Below, one piece after another: positions 8,021 through 17,002 of a stretch of DNA of 47,107 bases. Location of the stretch: the NCBI GenBank assembly GCA_947492745.1, contig CANLOE010000053.1, positions 1-47,107 of the forward strand. The letters run 5' to 3'. Numbering within the stretch: position 1 is the first letter of the stretch; each line of letters opens with the position of its first letter. Below the pieces are notes generated by a model, which worked only from the letters and a program-made list of their open reading frames with translations, had not been told where the DNA came from and ran no database searches. Both the position numbers and the translations under genes were made by a program. The DNA is from an uncultured Cyclobacteriaceae bacterium. Lineage in GTDB: Bacteria; Bacteroidota; Bacteroidia; Cytophagales; Cyclobacteriaceae.

Positions 8021-10417
8021 TCAATCCTTTGCTACGAACACTACTTGAAACTGTTCATTGAGTACCAACCGACCCTGAACGGTGTCACCTTCGCTTCGGA
8101 TCAGATTTTTAATTAGAGGAGTCTTTCCTTTTTCGATTAAGGATCGGGTTTGGCTTTCATTCAATTCTTTCTGCATTAAGCGAAAGGGAACCACAAAACG
8201 GCACCCTTCTCGGTATTGGTCACAGCCATAAGCCTGCCTACCTTTGATAATAGTGCCTTTTCGGCATTTAGGGCAACTCATATTGCCTTTTTCCTTAACT
8301 TGTAGGGACAAGGTCAGGTTTTCTTCCAGTACTATGTGCCCCTCCACCTTTTCCCCTTCTTGTTGAAACCCTTTTATCAAAGGTGACTTTCCTTTGTTAA
8401 CAAGCTGTATCAGTTGTTTTTCGCTCAGTTTCTTTTCCATAAAAACAAAAGGTATGGTGAAGTCACAACCTTTTTTATAATGGCTACAACCGTGGGCAGC
8501 TTTTCCTTTCAGAAGTACTCCTTGCTTACATTTGGGGCAGGATAGGGAGGTTTTGTCATTGGTGGCAGAATTGGTTTTTGCTTTCTTCGTTTTGGTATCG
8601 TTCTTTTTCTCTTCCACAATGATCTTGGTGACATTGGCTGCTGTTCTTACTTCATGGATGAGGCCCGTCACCATTTGTTTCATCTCTTTCATGAACAGAT
8701 GCACATCATACTGTCCTGTTTCTATTTGTCGCAGTTGTTTCTCCCATTTACCTGTTAGCTCAGCAGATTTTAGCAGGTCGTTCTCTAGCGTATCGATGAG
8801 TTGTACGCCTGCTGTTGTAGGTACGATACTCTTGCGCCTTTTGCTGACATACTTCCTCTTGAACAGGGTTTCGATAATGTTTGCGCGTGTTGAAGGTCTC
8901 CCTATTCCATTTTCCTTCATCAACTCCCTGACCTCTGCATCTTCGACTTGCTTGCCCGCTGTTTCCATTGCCCTCAGTAGTGTGGCTTCGGTGTACAACT
9001 TTGGTGGGCTGGTTTGTTTTTCTTCTATATAAGGGGCGTGAGGTCCCTGCTCCCCTTCTTTGAACTCTGGAAGTAGCTGATGCGCTTCTTGTTCTTCTTT
9101 TTTGGACTTGCCGTCTTCCTCATCTATTGGTTCTTGACCATAGACTTGACGCCAACCTGGGTCGATGATCTGCTTTCCGGTCGCTTTGAATTTTTCTTGA
9201 GTTACCTCACCGATAACAGTAGTCTTCGATACCTTGCAATCGGGATAAAAATTGGCGATAAAGCGTTTGGCCACGATGTCATATACGGCTTTTTCTCTGC
9301 TGCTAAGTCCTTGAGCGGTCATATTGGTCGGGATTATCGCATGGTGGTCGGTCACCTTTTTATTATCGAAGACCCCTTTTGACTTTCGGATGGCTTTTCC
9401 CAATAGGGCTTGTACTAAAGCTTTATAGTCAGTCATAGAACGCAGTACGCCTTCAATGCTTGGGTACAGATCTTCGGAAAGGTAGCGGGTGTCTACCCTT
9501 GGATAAGTGAGGTATTTTCTCTCATAGAGAGACTGGGCCGTCTTTAGGGTTTCATCAGCAGATAGGTTCAGTTTTTTGTTGCACTCCACTTGTAGCGATG
9601 TGAGGTCAAAGAGCTTTGGGGCACTTTCTTTGCCATTTTTTTTCTCAAAAGAGATAATCGTGAACAGCTCTGTCCGGATGCGTTCCAGCAATGTGGTAGC
9701 CGTTTCTTTTTTTTGAAACTTTCCCTTTACACAAGAAAAAACCACCTCTCTGTACTTTGTCTTCAGTTCCCAGAAAGGTTTGGATACAAAATTCTCTATC
9801 TCTTGATATCGCTTCACGATCATAGCTAAGGTAGGTGTCTGTACCCTGCCAATAGAGAGCAGATTGCCATAGCCACCATACTTGATGGTATAGGCCCTCG
9901 TTGCATTGATGCCCAGTAACCAGTCACCAATAGCCCTAGAGCTTCCCGCCCAGTAAAGTCTATCGAATTCGCTGTTGTCCTTTAGTTTTTGAAAACCTTC
10001 TCGAATAGCCTGTGCGGTCAGTGAGGATATCCAAAGTCGCTTGATGGGCTTGTCGCACATGGCCTTTTGTAGGACCCAACGCTGAATCAGCTCTCCTTCT
10101 TGGCCGGCATCACCACAGTTGATGACCTCCTTGGCATTTCCAACAAGCTTACATATAATGTCAAATTGCTTTTTGACCCCCTTATTACCGATGAGTTTGA
10201 TGCCAAATCTGGGAGGGATAATGGGGAGTGCATAAATATTCCACTTTTTCAGTTCAGGAGCATAGTCTTGTGGCTCTTTTAGTGTGCAGAGGTGTCCAAA
10301 AGTCCAAGTAACCTGATAGCCATTGCCCTGAAAGTATCCATCTTTACGTTCTTTGGCACCTAATATATATGCGATTTCTTTAGCTACACTTGGTTTTTCC
10401 GCTATACAGACTTTCAT
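8021..10417 (-). CDS. topB: DNA topoisomerase III
   Basis: 798 residues. It opens MKVCIAEKPSVAKEIA, the TOPRIM start of type IA topoisomerases. The TOPRIM acidic motif (NCGDAGQEGE), SIGRVQTPTLAMI and LTYPRVDTRYL, which contains the catalytic tyrosine, follow. Two C-terminal repeat domains each begin CPKC and have a GC-x(5)-GC pattern, typical of the long TopB versions. It relaxes or decatenates single-strand-containing DNA. I use the ATG at 10417 rather than an in-frame TTG six bases upstream. Confidence 0.95.
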   Translation of the reverse strand: MKVCIAEKPSVAKEIAYILGAKERKDGYFQGNGYQVTWTFGHLCTLKEPQDYAPELKKWNIYALPIIPPRFGIKLIGNKGVKKQFDIICKLVGNAKEVINCGDAGQEGELIQRWVLQKAMCDKPIKRLWISSLTAQAIREGFQKLKDNSEFDRLYWAGSSRAIGDWLLGINATRAYTIKYGGYGNLLSIGRVQTPTLAMIVKRYQEIENFVSKPFWELKTKYREVVFSCVKGKFQKKETATTLLERIRTELFTIISFEKKNGKESAPKLFDLTSLQVECNKKLNLSADETLKTAQSLYERKYLTYPRVDTRYLSEDLYPSIEGVLRSMTDYKALVQALLGKAIRKSKGVFDNKKVTDHHAIIPTNMTAQGLSSREKAVYDIVAKRFIANFYPDCKVSKTTVIGEVTQEKFKATGKQIIDPGWRQVYGQEPIDEEDGKSKKEEQEAHQLLPEFKEGEQGPHAPYIEEKQTSPPKLYTEATLLRAMETAGKQVEDAEVRELMKENGIGRPSTRANIIETLFKRKYVSKRRKSIVPTTAGVQLIDTLENDLLKSAELTGKWEKQLRQIETGQYDVHLFMKEMKQMVTGLIHEVRTAANVTKIIVEEKKNDTKTKKAKTNSATNDKTSLSCPKCKQGVLLKGKAAHGCSHYKKGCDFTIPFVFMEKKLSEKQLIQLVNKGKSPLIKGFQQEGEKVEGHIVLEENLTLSLQVKEKGNMSCPKCRKGTIIKGRQAYGCDQYREGCRFVVPFRLMQKELNESQTRSLIEKGKTPLIKNLIRSEGDTVQGRLVLNEQFQVVFVAKD

Positions 10418-10423
10418 CTTCAA

Positions 10424-10790
10424 GAAATTTACTGATGAGGGTTTTTATGAGCAAAGCTACTGATAAATCCATAGTTTTTACCTATCAAAAATTCATACTA
10501 AAGCCTTATGCCGAAAAACTTAAGGCTATATATCGGGACTGATCGATGACCTCTGCTGAACACTGAAACCAATCTTGAAGAATAAAAGATGCATTTCAAG
10601 ACAGTCTCTAAACAATACATTTTAAAAAAAAAATAAATCATATGATCTCTAATTATGGATAAAATATAATAATTTAATTTTCATTGATTTACAGAGTGTT
10701 TTTTTATGCTGTCAATACCGATGAAGTTTAGGGTACTGAGTAAAGTGCGGTAAAAGCATTACATGAATTAACTTTAAAGAAACTTTTTCT
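10424..10790. other. Gap between topB and the lysine-rich gene; possible D-family end
   Basis: AT-rich with no credible gene. The text CATTTCAAGACAGTCTCTAA at about 10591-10610 resembles the right terminus of the D repeat (TTCAAAACAGTCTCTA at 45085-45100), so it may be a decayed end. Nothing else recognised. Confidence 0.35.
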
Positions 10791-10798
10791 TAACTTTG
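10791..10798 (+). promoter_or_regulatory. Putative -7 box (TAACTTTG) for the lysine-rich gene
   Basis: TAACTTTG matches the Bacteroidota TAnnTTTG -7 consensus. A transcript would start near 10805, about 20 nt before the ATG at 10826. A convincing -33 TTTG at the right spacing was not found, so confidence is moderate. Confidence 0.5.
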
Positions 10799-10825
10799 AG
10801 GTAATATTAACAAATGATTAAAATT

Positions 10826-11059
10826 ATGTCAAAAAAGAGTAAGCTTAAAAAAGCACTGAAAAAAGCGATAGCTAATGTTGTAGTTAAGAAGAAAGCTGCA
10901 AAAAAAGCTTCTGCTACTGTAAAGTCTTTCAAAAAGAAAGATGTCAAGAAAAAAGAAGTTAAAAAAGTGATTCAAATAGCAAAAGCAAAGAAGTCAGCAG
11001 TCAAAAAAGCTGAAAAGAAAGCTGGCTTGGCGAAAAAACAATACAAAAAAGCTGCTTGA
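10826..11059 (+). CDS. Lysine-rich histone H1-like basic protein
   Basis: About 77 residues, almost entirely Lys, Ala and Val (KKALKKAIANVVVKKKAAKK and similar), like the C-terminal tail of histone H1 or the Hc-type nucleoid proteins. No folded domain or signal peptide is visible. Such proteins usually bind DNA or RNA non-specifically; that is inferred from charge alone. An in-frame ATG at 10814 would add MIKI, but the -7 box position favours 10826. It forms a single-gene unit ending at a strong terminator (11084-11114). Confidence 0.75.
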   Translation: MSKKSKLKKALKKAIANVVVKKKAAKKASATVKSFKKKDVKKKEVKKVIQIAKAKKSAVKKAEKKAGLAKKQYKKAA

Positions 11060-11083
11060 TATATCAAGTGAACGAAGACAAGA

Positions 11084-11114
11084 GGCTGTATCACTGGTGA
11101 TACAGCCTTTTTTT
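11084..11114 (+). terminator. Rho-independent terminator of the lysine-rich gene
   Basis: A 10-bp perfect stem (GGCTGTATCA/TGATACAGCC) with a 4-base loop is followed by seven Ts. It starts 25 bp after the stop codon. Confidence 0.93.
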
Positions 11115-11118
11115 ATGC

Positions 11119-11228
11119 CAAATGATGTGATGGCCTGCACTGATTTACAGTGCGGGTTTCCTATCGGTTTCATTGACCGTAGGGTCGGAGCACCCTGATA
11201 AAAAGATTTTTGGCCATCACATCATTTG
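11119..11228. repeat. 110-bp inverted-repeat element with internal hairpins
   Basis: A perfect 17-bp inverted repeat, CAAATGATGTGATGGCC at 11119-11135 and its complement at 11212-11228, encloses smaller hairpins: GCACTG/CAGTGC (11137-11153), CTA-t-CGGT/ACCG-TAG (11161-11182) and an overlapping GGGT/ACCC pair near 11182-11195. It could be a palindromic mobile element or a multibranched RNA. It has no second copy in this window and no coding capacity. Confidence 0.6.
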
Positions 11229-12080
11229 TTCAAGTGGATGTCAGACCTACTTATTTGAAGTAATGATATCACGCTGTATCCTAAGATTGACTCGGTCATC
11301 AATTACGTGAGTGAATGCCATCCAGTATTTACAGTAATTATTATTTTTACCGTTCTAAGACCATAAAGTGCTAATTTTCGTTAAGGTTTGCGAATCATTG
11401 TTTTATGAGTGCATCATCTACTCAATGTCATTTTTTTTAAAAGTTTTTTGAAATAAATGGTTAAATCTGTTAAGTGCTCATAATTAGGGGTTAATGTAAA
11501 ATGTTGCTTGCAATATATACTTGGATAGAGGACTGCCTGACCGTTTGGGGGTTTGCATGGTTGGTAATTTAATAATGCTTTTGTTAAATTAAGTTTTTGA
11601 AATTCAGAAACTATCAGTCAGACAATGAATGCACCACTCATAAATCCGATGATAAATTCTAGGTTAGGGATTTTCAGGTTTGCACGTGAGCTAGGCAGCC
11701 AATAGGACTCGCGGATCGCATATGTAATGCATTTCTATTATTGATTCTCATCGTTCCCGTTTTGACCTTGGCTTGAGCAAAATAGGTCTGTTATCTTGTT
11801 TATATAAGTAGGAGTTGTGATATAAGTAAGTGTTCTATCGGATTGGATTTTGTTGATGAAATTAAACCTGTATGGACACAGCAGCCATTGAGAGCCAAAA
11901 CCAGTTAAAATACAAAAAGATATAATGCATCTGTGGGTTTCTCAATGAGAAAAAGCTAAGATATATACCATTTCAAAATAGTCGTTTAGATATACCTAAT
12001 TCTAATACTAGAATAGTGGGATACCCAAATTTGACATTCCCGCAAATTATAACCATTACCCCTAAACATACCCTCACATT
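11229..12080. other. Non-coding gap before the choice-of-anchor B gene
   Basis: AT-rich, without a recognisable gene, repeat family or RNA. Presumably it contains the promoter of the gene at 12081, but no convincing TTTG/TAnnTTTG pair was found close to the start. Confidence 0.5.
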
Positions 12081-14786
12081 ATGAAAAGAATCTTATACTC
12101 AATTTTTTTGATGCTCTTTGCCACCGCTGGCGGGTACGGTCAGATATCCCCCTGTATCAATGGACAGGCAGGGGTCTATCCCTGCGACGGCTATGATTTG
12201 ATGTCCAGAATACCCTTGTCTCAAATGGGAGCATCCGCAGGTAATGACAGCTGGGGCTGGACCGACCCGAGTACCGGAAAAGAATATGCTATTATGTGCT
12301 TGAACAATGGTACTGCCTTCATCGATATCTCGAACGCGGAAAACCCTGTATACCTGGGTAAGTTGCCAACAGCTACCGTAAGTAGCAGCTGGCGGGACGT
12401 AAAAGTGTATAATGATCATGCCTTTATCGTTAGTGAAGCGCGTAATCATGGTATGCAGGTGTTCGATCTCAAAAGACTTCGTAGTGTGAGTAGCCCTCCA
12501 CAAACTTTTACTGCGGACACCCGCTACACTGAGTTTGGTAATGCCCATAATATAGTGATCAATGAGAATACCGGTTTTGCTTATATCGTAGGGGCACAAA
12601 AGTTTACAGGTCCCTATAGAGGTGGCCCCCTTTTCGTCAATATTCAAAATCCCACTAATCCCATCAACGCGGGAGGCTATCTATCGACGGGACAAAATGC
12701 CTATACCCACGACGCTCAGGTCATTACCTACACAGGACCCGACCCTGATCATATCGGGAAAGAGATTCTTATCGGGAGCAATGAAATAGAAGTTGTTATT
12801 GCGGATATATCCGATAAGGCCAATCCAGTAACAATATCCACTATAGCCTATCCGGATGTTCAGTATACCCATCAGGGATGGTTTACAGAAGACAATAAAT
12901 ACTTTATACTAGGTGATGAGCTGGATGAGCAAAATGTAGGTTTTGATACAAGGAGTATTGTCTTTGATTTTCAGGATCTGGATAACCCCAAAGAACATAT
13001 GATCTATACAGGACCTACTGCAGCAGCGGATCACAATGGTTATGTGAAAGGAAATTTGTTCTTTTTGGCCAATTATAGGGCCGGTATACGCATTATAGAT
13101 ATTGCGGACATTGGCAATCAAAATATGAGTGAAATCGGTTTTTTTGATACCTACCCCTCAAGTAATAGCTCCTCCTTTAATGGGGTTTGGAATGTGTACC
13201 CCTATTTTGCAAGCGGCAATATCGTTGTCAGTGATATTGAGGGGGGGCTTTTCGTCATTCGGAAGAGCGGCACTCTTTCTTGTAACGCTACGGTTCCTAC
13301 AGGTATAGCTACAGGTACTATTGGTTCCAATAGTGCAGCTCTCAACTGGAGTACGGTACCCAGTGCGAGCTATACGGTAAGATATAGGGTAGTGGGCACT
13401 TCCGCATGGACTTCAGCGATGTCTTCATCCGGTTCTTACACCATTTCGGGACTTGTCCCCACCACAGCTTATGAAGCACAGGTAAGAAGTATATGCGCAG
13501 ATGGCACTAGTTCCAATTTCAGTGCTTCGGTCAGGTTCACTACGACGGCAGTACAATTGAACTATTGTAGTTCTAATGGGGATAACGCTTCGGATGAGTT
13601 TATAGGCAAAGTAGCTTTTGGGAGCATAGACAATACTTCCGGTGCAGGCAGTGGAGGCTATTCGGACTTTACCTCTTTGTCAACAAACCTAGGGTTGGGG
13701 CAAACGTACACTCTATCGGTAAGCCCTACTTGGACCGGGACTGTTTACAATGAAGGATACAGTGCATGGATAGACTGGAACAAGGATGGTGATTTTACGG
13801 ATGCAGGAGAGCAGGTATGGACACAAAGCCCTACCAATTCCGCATCGGTAAGTGGAAGTATTACCATACCTGCCACAGCCGCTATAGGAGCAACAAGGCT
13901 TAGGGTATCCATGAAATACAACGCTCTCCCCACAGCATGTGAGTCTTTCCGTTTTGGTGAAGTAGAGGACTATACAGTCAATATCGTTGATGGAAATGGT
14001 GGCGGTACGGGTTGTGCCTCGGGGATTTCATCGTTTCCGTATAGTGAAGGTTTTGAAGGTAGCTTGGGGGCTTGGTCGCAGGTGAGTACTGATGATATTG
14101 ATTGGGCCATAGATGCAAATGGTACTCCTTCCAATAATACAGGACCGGCCTCTGCCAGCGAAGGCAGTGACTATCTCTATGTGGAAGCCTCTGTTAACGG
14201 TACCGGTTTTCCTAATAAAAGAGCGCTGATCGTGTCCCCTTGTTTCGACCTTGATGGAGTGACTTCGGCCACATTATCGTTTGCTTATCACATGTTCGGA
14301 GCCACCGATATGGGTAGTATAGCTTTAGAGGCGAGTGCTGACAATGGTACTTCTTGGACTTCATTGTGGAATAAGGCGGGGAATCAAGGAGATGCATGGG
14401 AAACCGTCGCGATAGACTTGGCATCCTATGTCGGCAATAGTGTTCAGTTTCGTTTCAATCGGCAGACAGGAGGTACATGGCAGGCCGATGTGGCTATCGA
14501 TGCTATTTCTTTGACTACAGGTACGAGTAGTATCAATCGCTTGTCCTTTTTGGATGATATCTCCTTTGAGATTTACCCTAACCCAATAGACGGAAATAGA
14601 CTATACCTACCTACCATTGGAGCGAAAGACTTTAGTTATGAGATAGTTGATGTTTTAGGTCGTAAAGTGAGCAGGGGAGTAGCCAGCAAAAAGAAGATTG
14701 ATGTCAGTGGGTTGGAAGATGGAGTTTATCTGTTGAAAATCAACTATGAAGGATATCTATTCTCAGAGCGTTTCATCAAAGAATAG
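12081..14786 (+). CDS. Choice-of-anchor B (LVIVD-repeat) protein, T9SS-secreted
   Basis: 901 residues. A signal peptide (about 1-20) is followed by a propeller of LVIVD-type blades (for example NGTAFIDISNAENPVYLGKL, AGIRIIDIADIGNQ) to about residue 395, the choice-of-anchor-B arrangement. A fibronectin type III domain (about 402-490) and a GEVED-type region with DWNKDGDFTDAGE and FGEVEDYTV (about 495-645) come next. A MAM/jelly-roll-like domain starts FPYSEGFEG (about 655-810), and a T9SS sorting tail contains YPNP. It is therefore probably a cell-surface protein. It heads a same-strand set with a propeller lipoprotein, mbnP and mbnH. Function is unproven; a surface role in metal handling is inferred only from the neighbours. 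Confidence 0.88.
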   Translation: MKRILYSIFLMLFATAGGYGQISPCINGQAGVYPCDGYDLMSRIPLSQMGASAGNDSWGWTDPSTGKEYAIMCLNNGTAFIDISNAENPVYLGKLPTATVSSSWRDVKVYNDHAFIVSEARNHGMQVFDLKRLRSVSSPPQTFTADTRYTEFGNAHNIVINENTGFAYIVGAQKFTGPYRGGPLFVNIQNPTNPINAGGYLSTGQNAYTHDAQVITYTGPDPDHIGKEILIGSNEIEVVIADISDKANPVTISTIAYPDVQYTHQGWFTEDNKYFILGDELDEQNVGFDTRSIVFDFQDLDNPKEHMIYTGPTAAADHNGYVKGNLFFLANYRAGIRIIDIADIGNQNMSEIGFFDTYPSSNSSSFNGVWNVYPYFASGNIVVSDIEGGLFVIRKSGTLSCNATVPTGIATGTIGSNSAALNWSTVPSASYTVRYRVVGTSAWTSAMSSSGSYTISGLVPTTAYEAQVRSICADGTSSNFSASVRFTTTAVQLNYCSSNGDNASDEFIGKVAFGSIDNTSGAGSGGYSDFTSLSTNLGLGQTYTLSVSPTWTGTVYNEGYSAWIDWNKDGDFTDAGEQVWTQSPTNSASVSGSITIPATAAIGATRLRVSMKYNALPTACESFRFGEVEDYTVNIVDGNGGGTGCASGISSFPYSEGFEGSLGAWSQVSTDDIDWAIDANGTPSNNTGPASASEGSDYLYVEASVNGTGFPNKRALIVSPCFDLDGVTSATLSFAYHMFGATDMGSIALEASADNGTSWTSLWNKAGNQGDAWETVAIDLASYVGNSVQFRFNRQTGGTWQADVAIDAISLTTGTSSINRLSFLDDISFEIYPNPIDGNRLYLPTIGAKDFSYEIVDVLGRKVSRGVASKKKIDVSGLEDGVYLLKINYEGYLFSERFIKE

Positions 14787-14825
14787 GTACCTGTCCTACA
14801 TAATAAAAGATATAATATACGGACT

Positions 14826-16223
14826 ATGATGAAAATAGGATATAAGTACCTCTTACTGGCGCTAGTGCTGGTAGGAGGTGCCTGTAGTGATGACGGTGTG
14901 ACAGCGGACAGACCGACGGACCAAGGGACCGATGGCGGCCCTTCTGGAGATGAGCCTTTTCAGGGTGTACTGGTCTGGACCAAGACCTTTGGAGGCACGA
15001 AAGAGGATAATGGACTGTCCTTGGTAGCTACGGAGGATGGTGGCTATGCAGTTGCAGGATATACTTTGAGTACCGATGGAGATATTCGGGATAAAAAAGC
15101 TACCGATGGCGACTACTGGTTGCTACGCTTGGATGAAGATGGAAACCTACTCTGGAGTAGGACCTATGGAGGTACGAATGACGATAGGGCGGAAAAACTG
15201 ATACAAACGAAGGATGGAGGCTATGTTATGGTTGGTTACAGTCGGAGCAATGATGAGGACGCTACTACAAATGAAGGACTACAGGATTACTGGATCGTGA
15301 AAGTAGATACCCAAGGCGAACTGGAATGGGAGAAAAACTTTGGTTTTGCAGGTATAGATAGGGCCTATTCGGTCGTAGAGACTTTAGAGGGAGGTTTTTT
15401 TATATCGGGTTTTATGGACGTTACTGCCAGTGATGGTAAGGGAAATGAAGACGGTAGTAGGCAGGGAACACGACTATCGGCCACAGAGCATGGCGTCGGC
15501 GAATACTGGGGTATAAAACTCGATGACTCCGGTAAGATGCTATGGCGACGCTACTTCGGAGGGTCGAATAATGACCGGAGCTATGATGTGCTACAGACCA
15601 AAGAGGGGGACTTCCTCATGGTAGGATCATCGGAAAGTATTGATTTTGATGTCACTGATAGTAAAGGAAGCTATGACTTTTGGGTGCTGAAAGTAAGTGC
15701 GGACGGTGACCTGATCTGGCAAAAGTCATTCGGGGGTTCTGAAGCCGATATTGCCTATGCCATTACAGAGACGGTCGATAACAATTACATCATCGTAGGG
15801 GATGCACGCAGTGCCGACGGTTCGGTTACCGATGCCAAGGGCAATGCGGATCTATGGGCCATAAAAATAAATGGTGATGGCAATTTGCTGTGGGAGAAAT
15901 CTTTCGGAGGTACCAAGTTCGACACGGGAAGGGACATCTTCCGCTTGCGTGATGGGAACTTTTTTATCACGGGTAACAGTAGGAGCAATGACATGGATGT
16001 CGATACCAACAAAGGGCAAAGCGATCTTCTCGGTGTTATTATCGATGCCAAAGGCAAAATCCAATGGCAGGCTACATTTGGAGGTAGTAATGCCGAATTT
16101 GGGTTTGGAGGTGTTGAGACCGAGCAGGGGGAAATCGTTGTTGTGGGAAGTTCCGAGAGCAGCGATTTTGATATTTCAGAAAATAAAGGATCTAAAGACT
16201 TATTGATAGCTAAGTATAAATGA
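14826..16223 (+). CDS. Seven-repeat beta-propeller lipoprotein
   Basis: 465 residues. A lipoprotein signal ends LVGGAC (Cys about residue 20), followed by a Gly/Asp/Thr-rich linker. Seven repeats of roughly 55-60 residues each follow the pattern W-x-K-x-FGG-x(3)-D, then GG-Y/F-x(2)-G-S-S/R-S, then D-W/L. This number and length fit a seven-bladed propeller. The third repeat has an insertion (about residues 200-225). It overlaps the mbnP start by four bases (ATGA), strong evidence of translational coupling. No catalytic motif is seen; binding or scaffolding is likely. Confidence 0.85.
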   Translation: MMKIGYKYLLLALVLVGGACSDDGVTADRPTDQGTDGGPSGDEPFQGVLVWTKTFGGTKEDNGLSLVATEDGGYAVAGYTLSTDGDIRDKKATDGDYWLLRLDEDGNLLWSRTYGGTNDDRAEKLIQTKDGGYVMVGYSRSNDEDATTNEGLQDYWIVKVDTQGELEWEKNFGFAGIDRAYSVVETLEGGFFISGFMDVTASDGKGNEDGSRQGTRLSATEHGVGEYWGIKLDDSGKMLWRRYFGGSNNDRSYDVLQTKEGDFLMVGSSESIDFDVTDSKGSYDFWVLKVSADGDLIWQKSFGGSEADIAYAITETVDNNYIIVGDARSADGSVTDAKGNADLWAIKINGDGNLLWEKSFGGTKFDTGRDIFRLRDGNFFITGNSRSNDMDVDTNKGQSDLLGVIIDAKGKIQWQATFGGSNAEFGFGGVETEQGEIVVVGSSESSDFDISENKGSKDLLIAKYK

Positions 16224-16996
16224 AAACCATTATGAAAAAGACCATTTATCTATTTTTATCCCTAGTTGTACTGGGGCTATATGCCTGTGATGATGAAGAC
16301 ACGGATACAACTACAAAACCCGGCACTTTGGATATCGAATTCAATAATACCATCAATGGCGAGGGGATAACTATGGATACGAAAACATATACCAATGCGG
16401 GCAAGGAAGGTTTTATCGTGTCGGAGCTGAAGTATATAGTCAGTAATATCGTCCTGATAAAGAAGGACGGCGGTGAAGTGGCCTATCCCGTGGCGGATAG
16501 CTATTTCGTCATTGATGAAAATGATAGTAAACGGATTCTCCTCAAGGACATTCAGGCAGGAGAATATACAAAAGTAAAGTTTGGCATAGGAGTGGACCAG
16601 TCCAAGTATCCGCTCAATGGAGTCGCTAATTTCATCCCTACGGCGGAAGAAAAAGGAATGCTGTGGAGCTGGTCCGCTGGCTATAAGTTCTTGAAGTTTG
16701 AAGGTACTTTCTCTACGGAAACGATTGAAGATGAGAAATTCGTGATGCACATTGGTACGCATGGCACAACACAGGATAATTATAAGGAAGTGACCCTCGA
16801 TCTGCCAAGTGTGCTGACCATTGGTGAGGATGTTTCACCTTCATTAGAGGTGGAGGCCGATATTCTCAAGGTTTTTGATGGCACCAATACTATCGAGTTA
16901 TCTACAAAGAGCGATATACAGGTAGACCCTGTCAATGCCCCTAAAATTGCTGAAAACCTGACTGCCATGTTCGAGGCGGTCAATATATCCAACTGA
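16220..16996 (+). CDS. MbnP family copper-binding-type lipoprotein
   Basis: 258 residues from the ATG overlapping the upstream stop. The lipobox is LGLYAC. The domain has the MbnP hallmarks: LDIEFNNTINGE near residue 38, KYIVSNIVLIKKDG near 71, FGIGVDQSKY near 121, and MLWSWSAGYKFLKFEG near 147. H177 and H181 (MHIGTHG) are possible ligands. In studied MbnP proteins a tryptophan is oxidised to kynurenine by the partner MbnH, creating a copper site. Here the only tryptophans are W149 and W151, so one of them would be the target if the chemistry is conserved. mbnH follows six bases downstream. Confidence 0.87.
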   Translation: MKTIMKKTIYLFLSLVVLGLYACDDEDTDTTTKPGTLDIEFNNTINGEGITMDTKTYTNAGKEGFIVSELKYIVSNIVLIKKDGGEVAYPVADSYFVIDENDSKRILLKDIQAGEYTKVKFGIGVDQSKYPLNGVANFIPTAEEKGMLWSWSAGYKFLKFEGTFSTETIEDEKFVMHIGTHGTTQDNYKEVTLDLPSVLTIGEDVSPSLEVEADILKVFDGTNTIELSTKSDIQVDPVNAPKIAENLTAMFEAVNISN

Positions 16997-17002
16997 TTTT
17001 TG

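Noticed and set aside
11119-11228. Considered as a tRNA or tmRNA because of the multi-arm fold
   Set aside because: The outer stem is far too long, no T-loop consensus (GTTCRA) and no CCA end are present.
12099-12647. 182-residue minus-strand open frame
   Set aside because: Shadow of the choice-of-anchor B gene, with no domain of its own.
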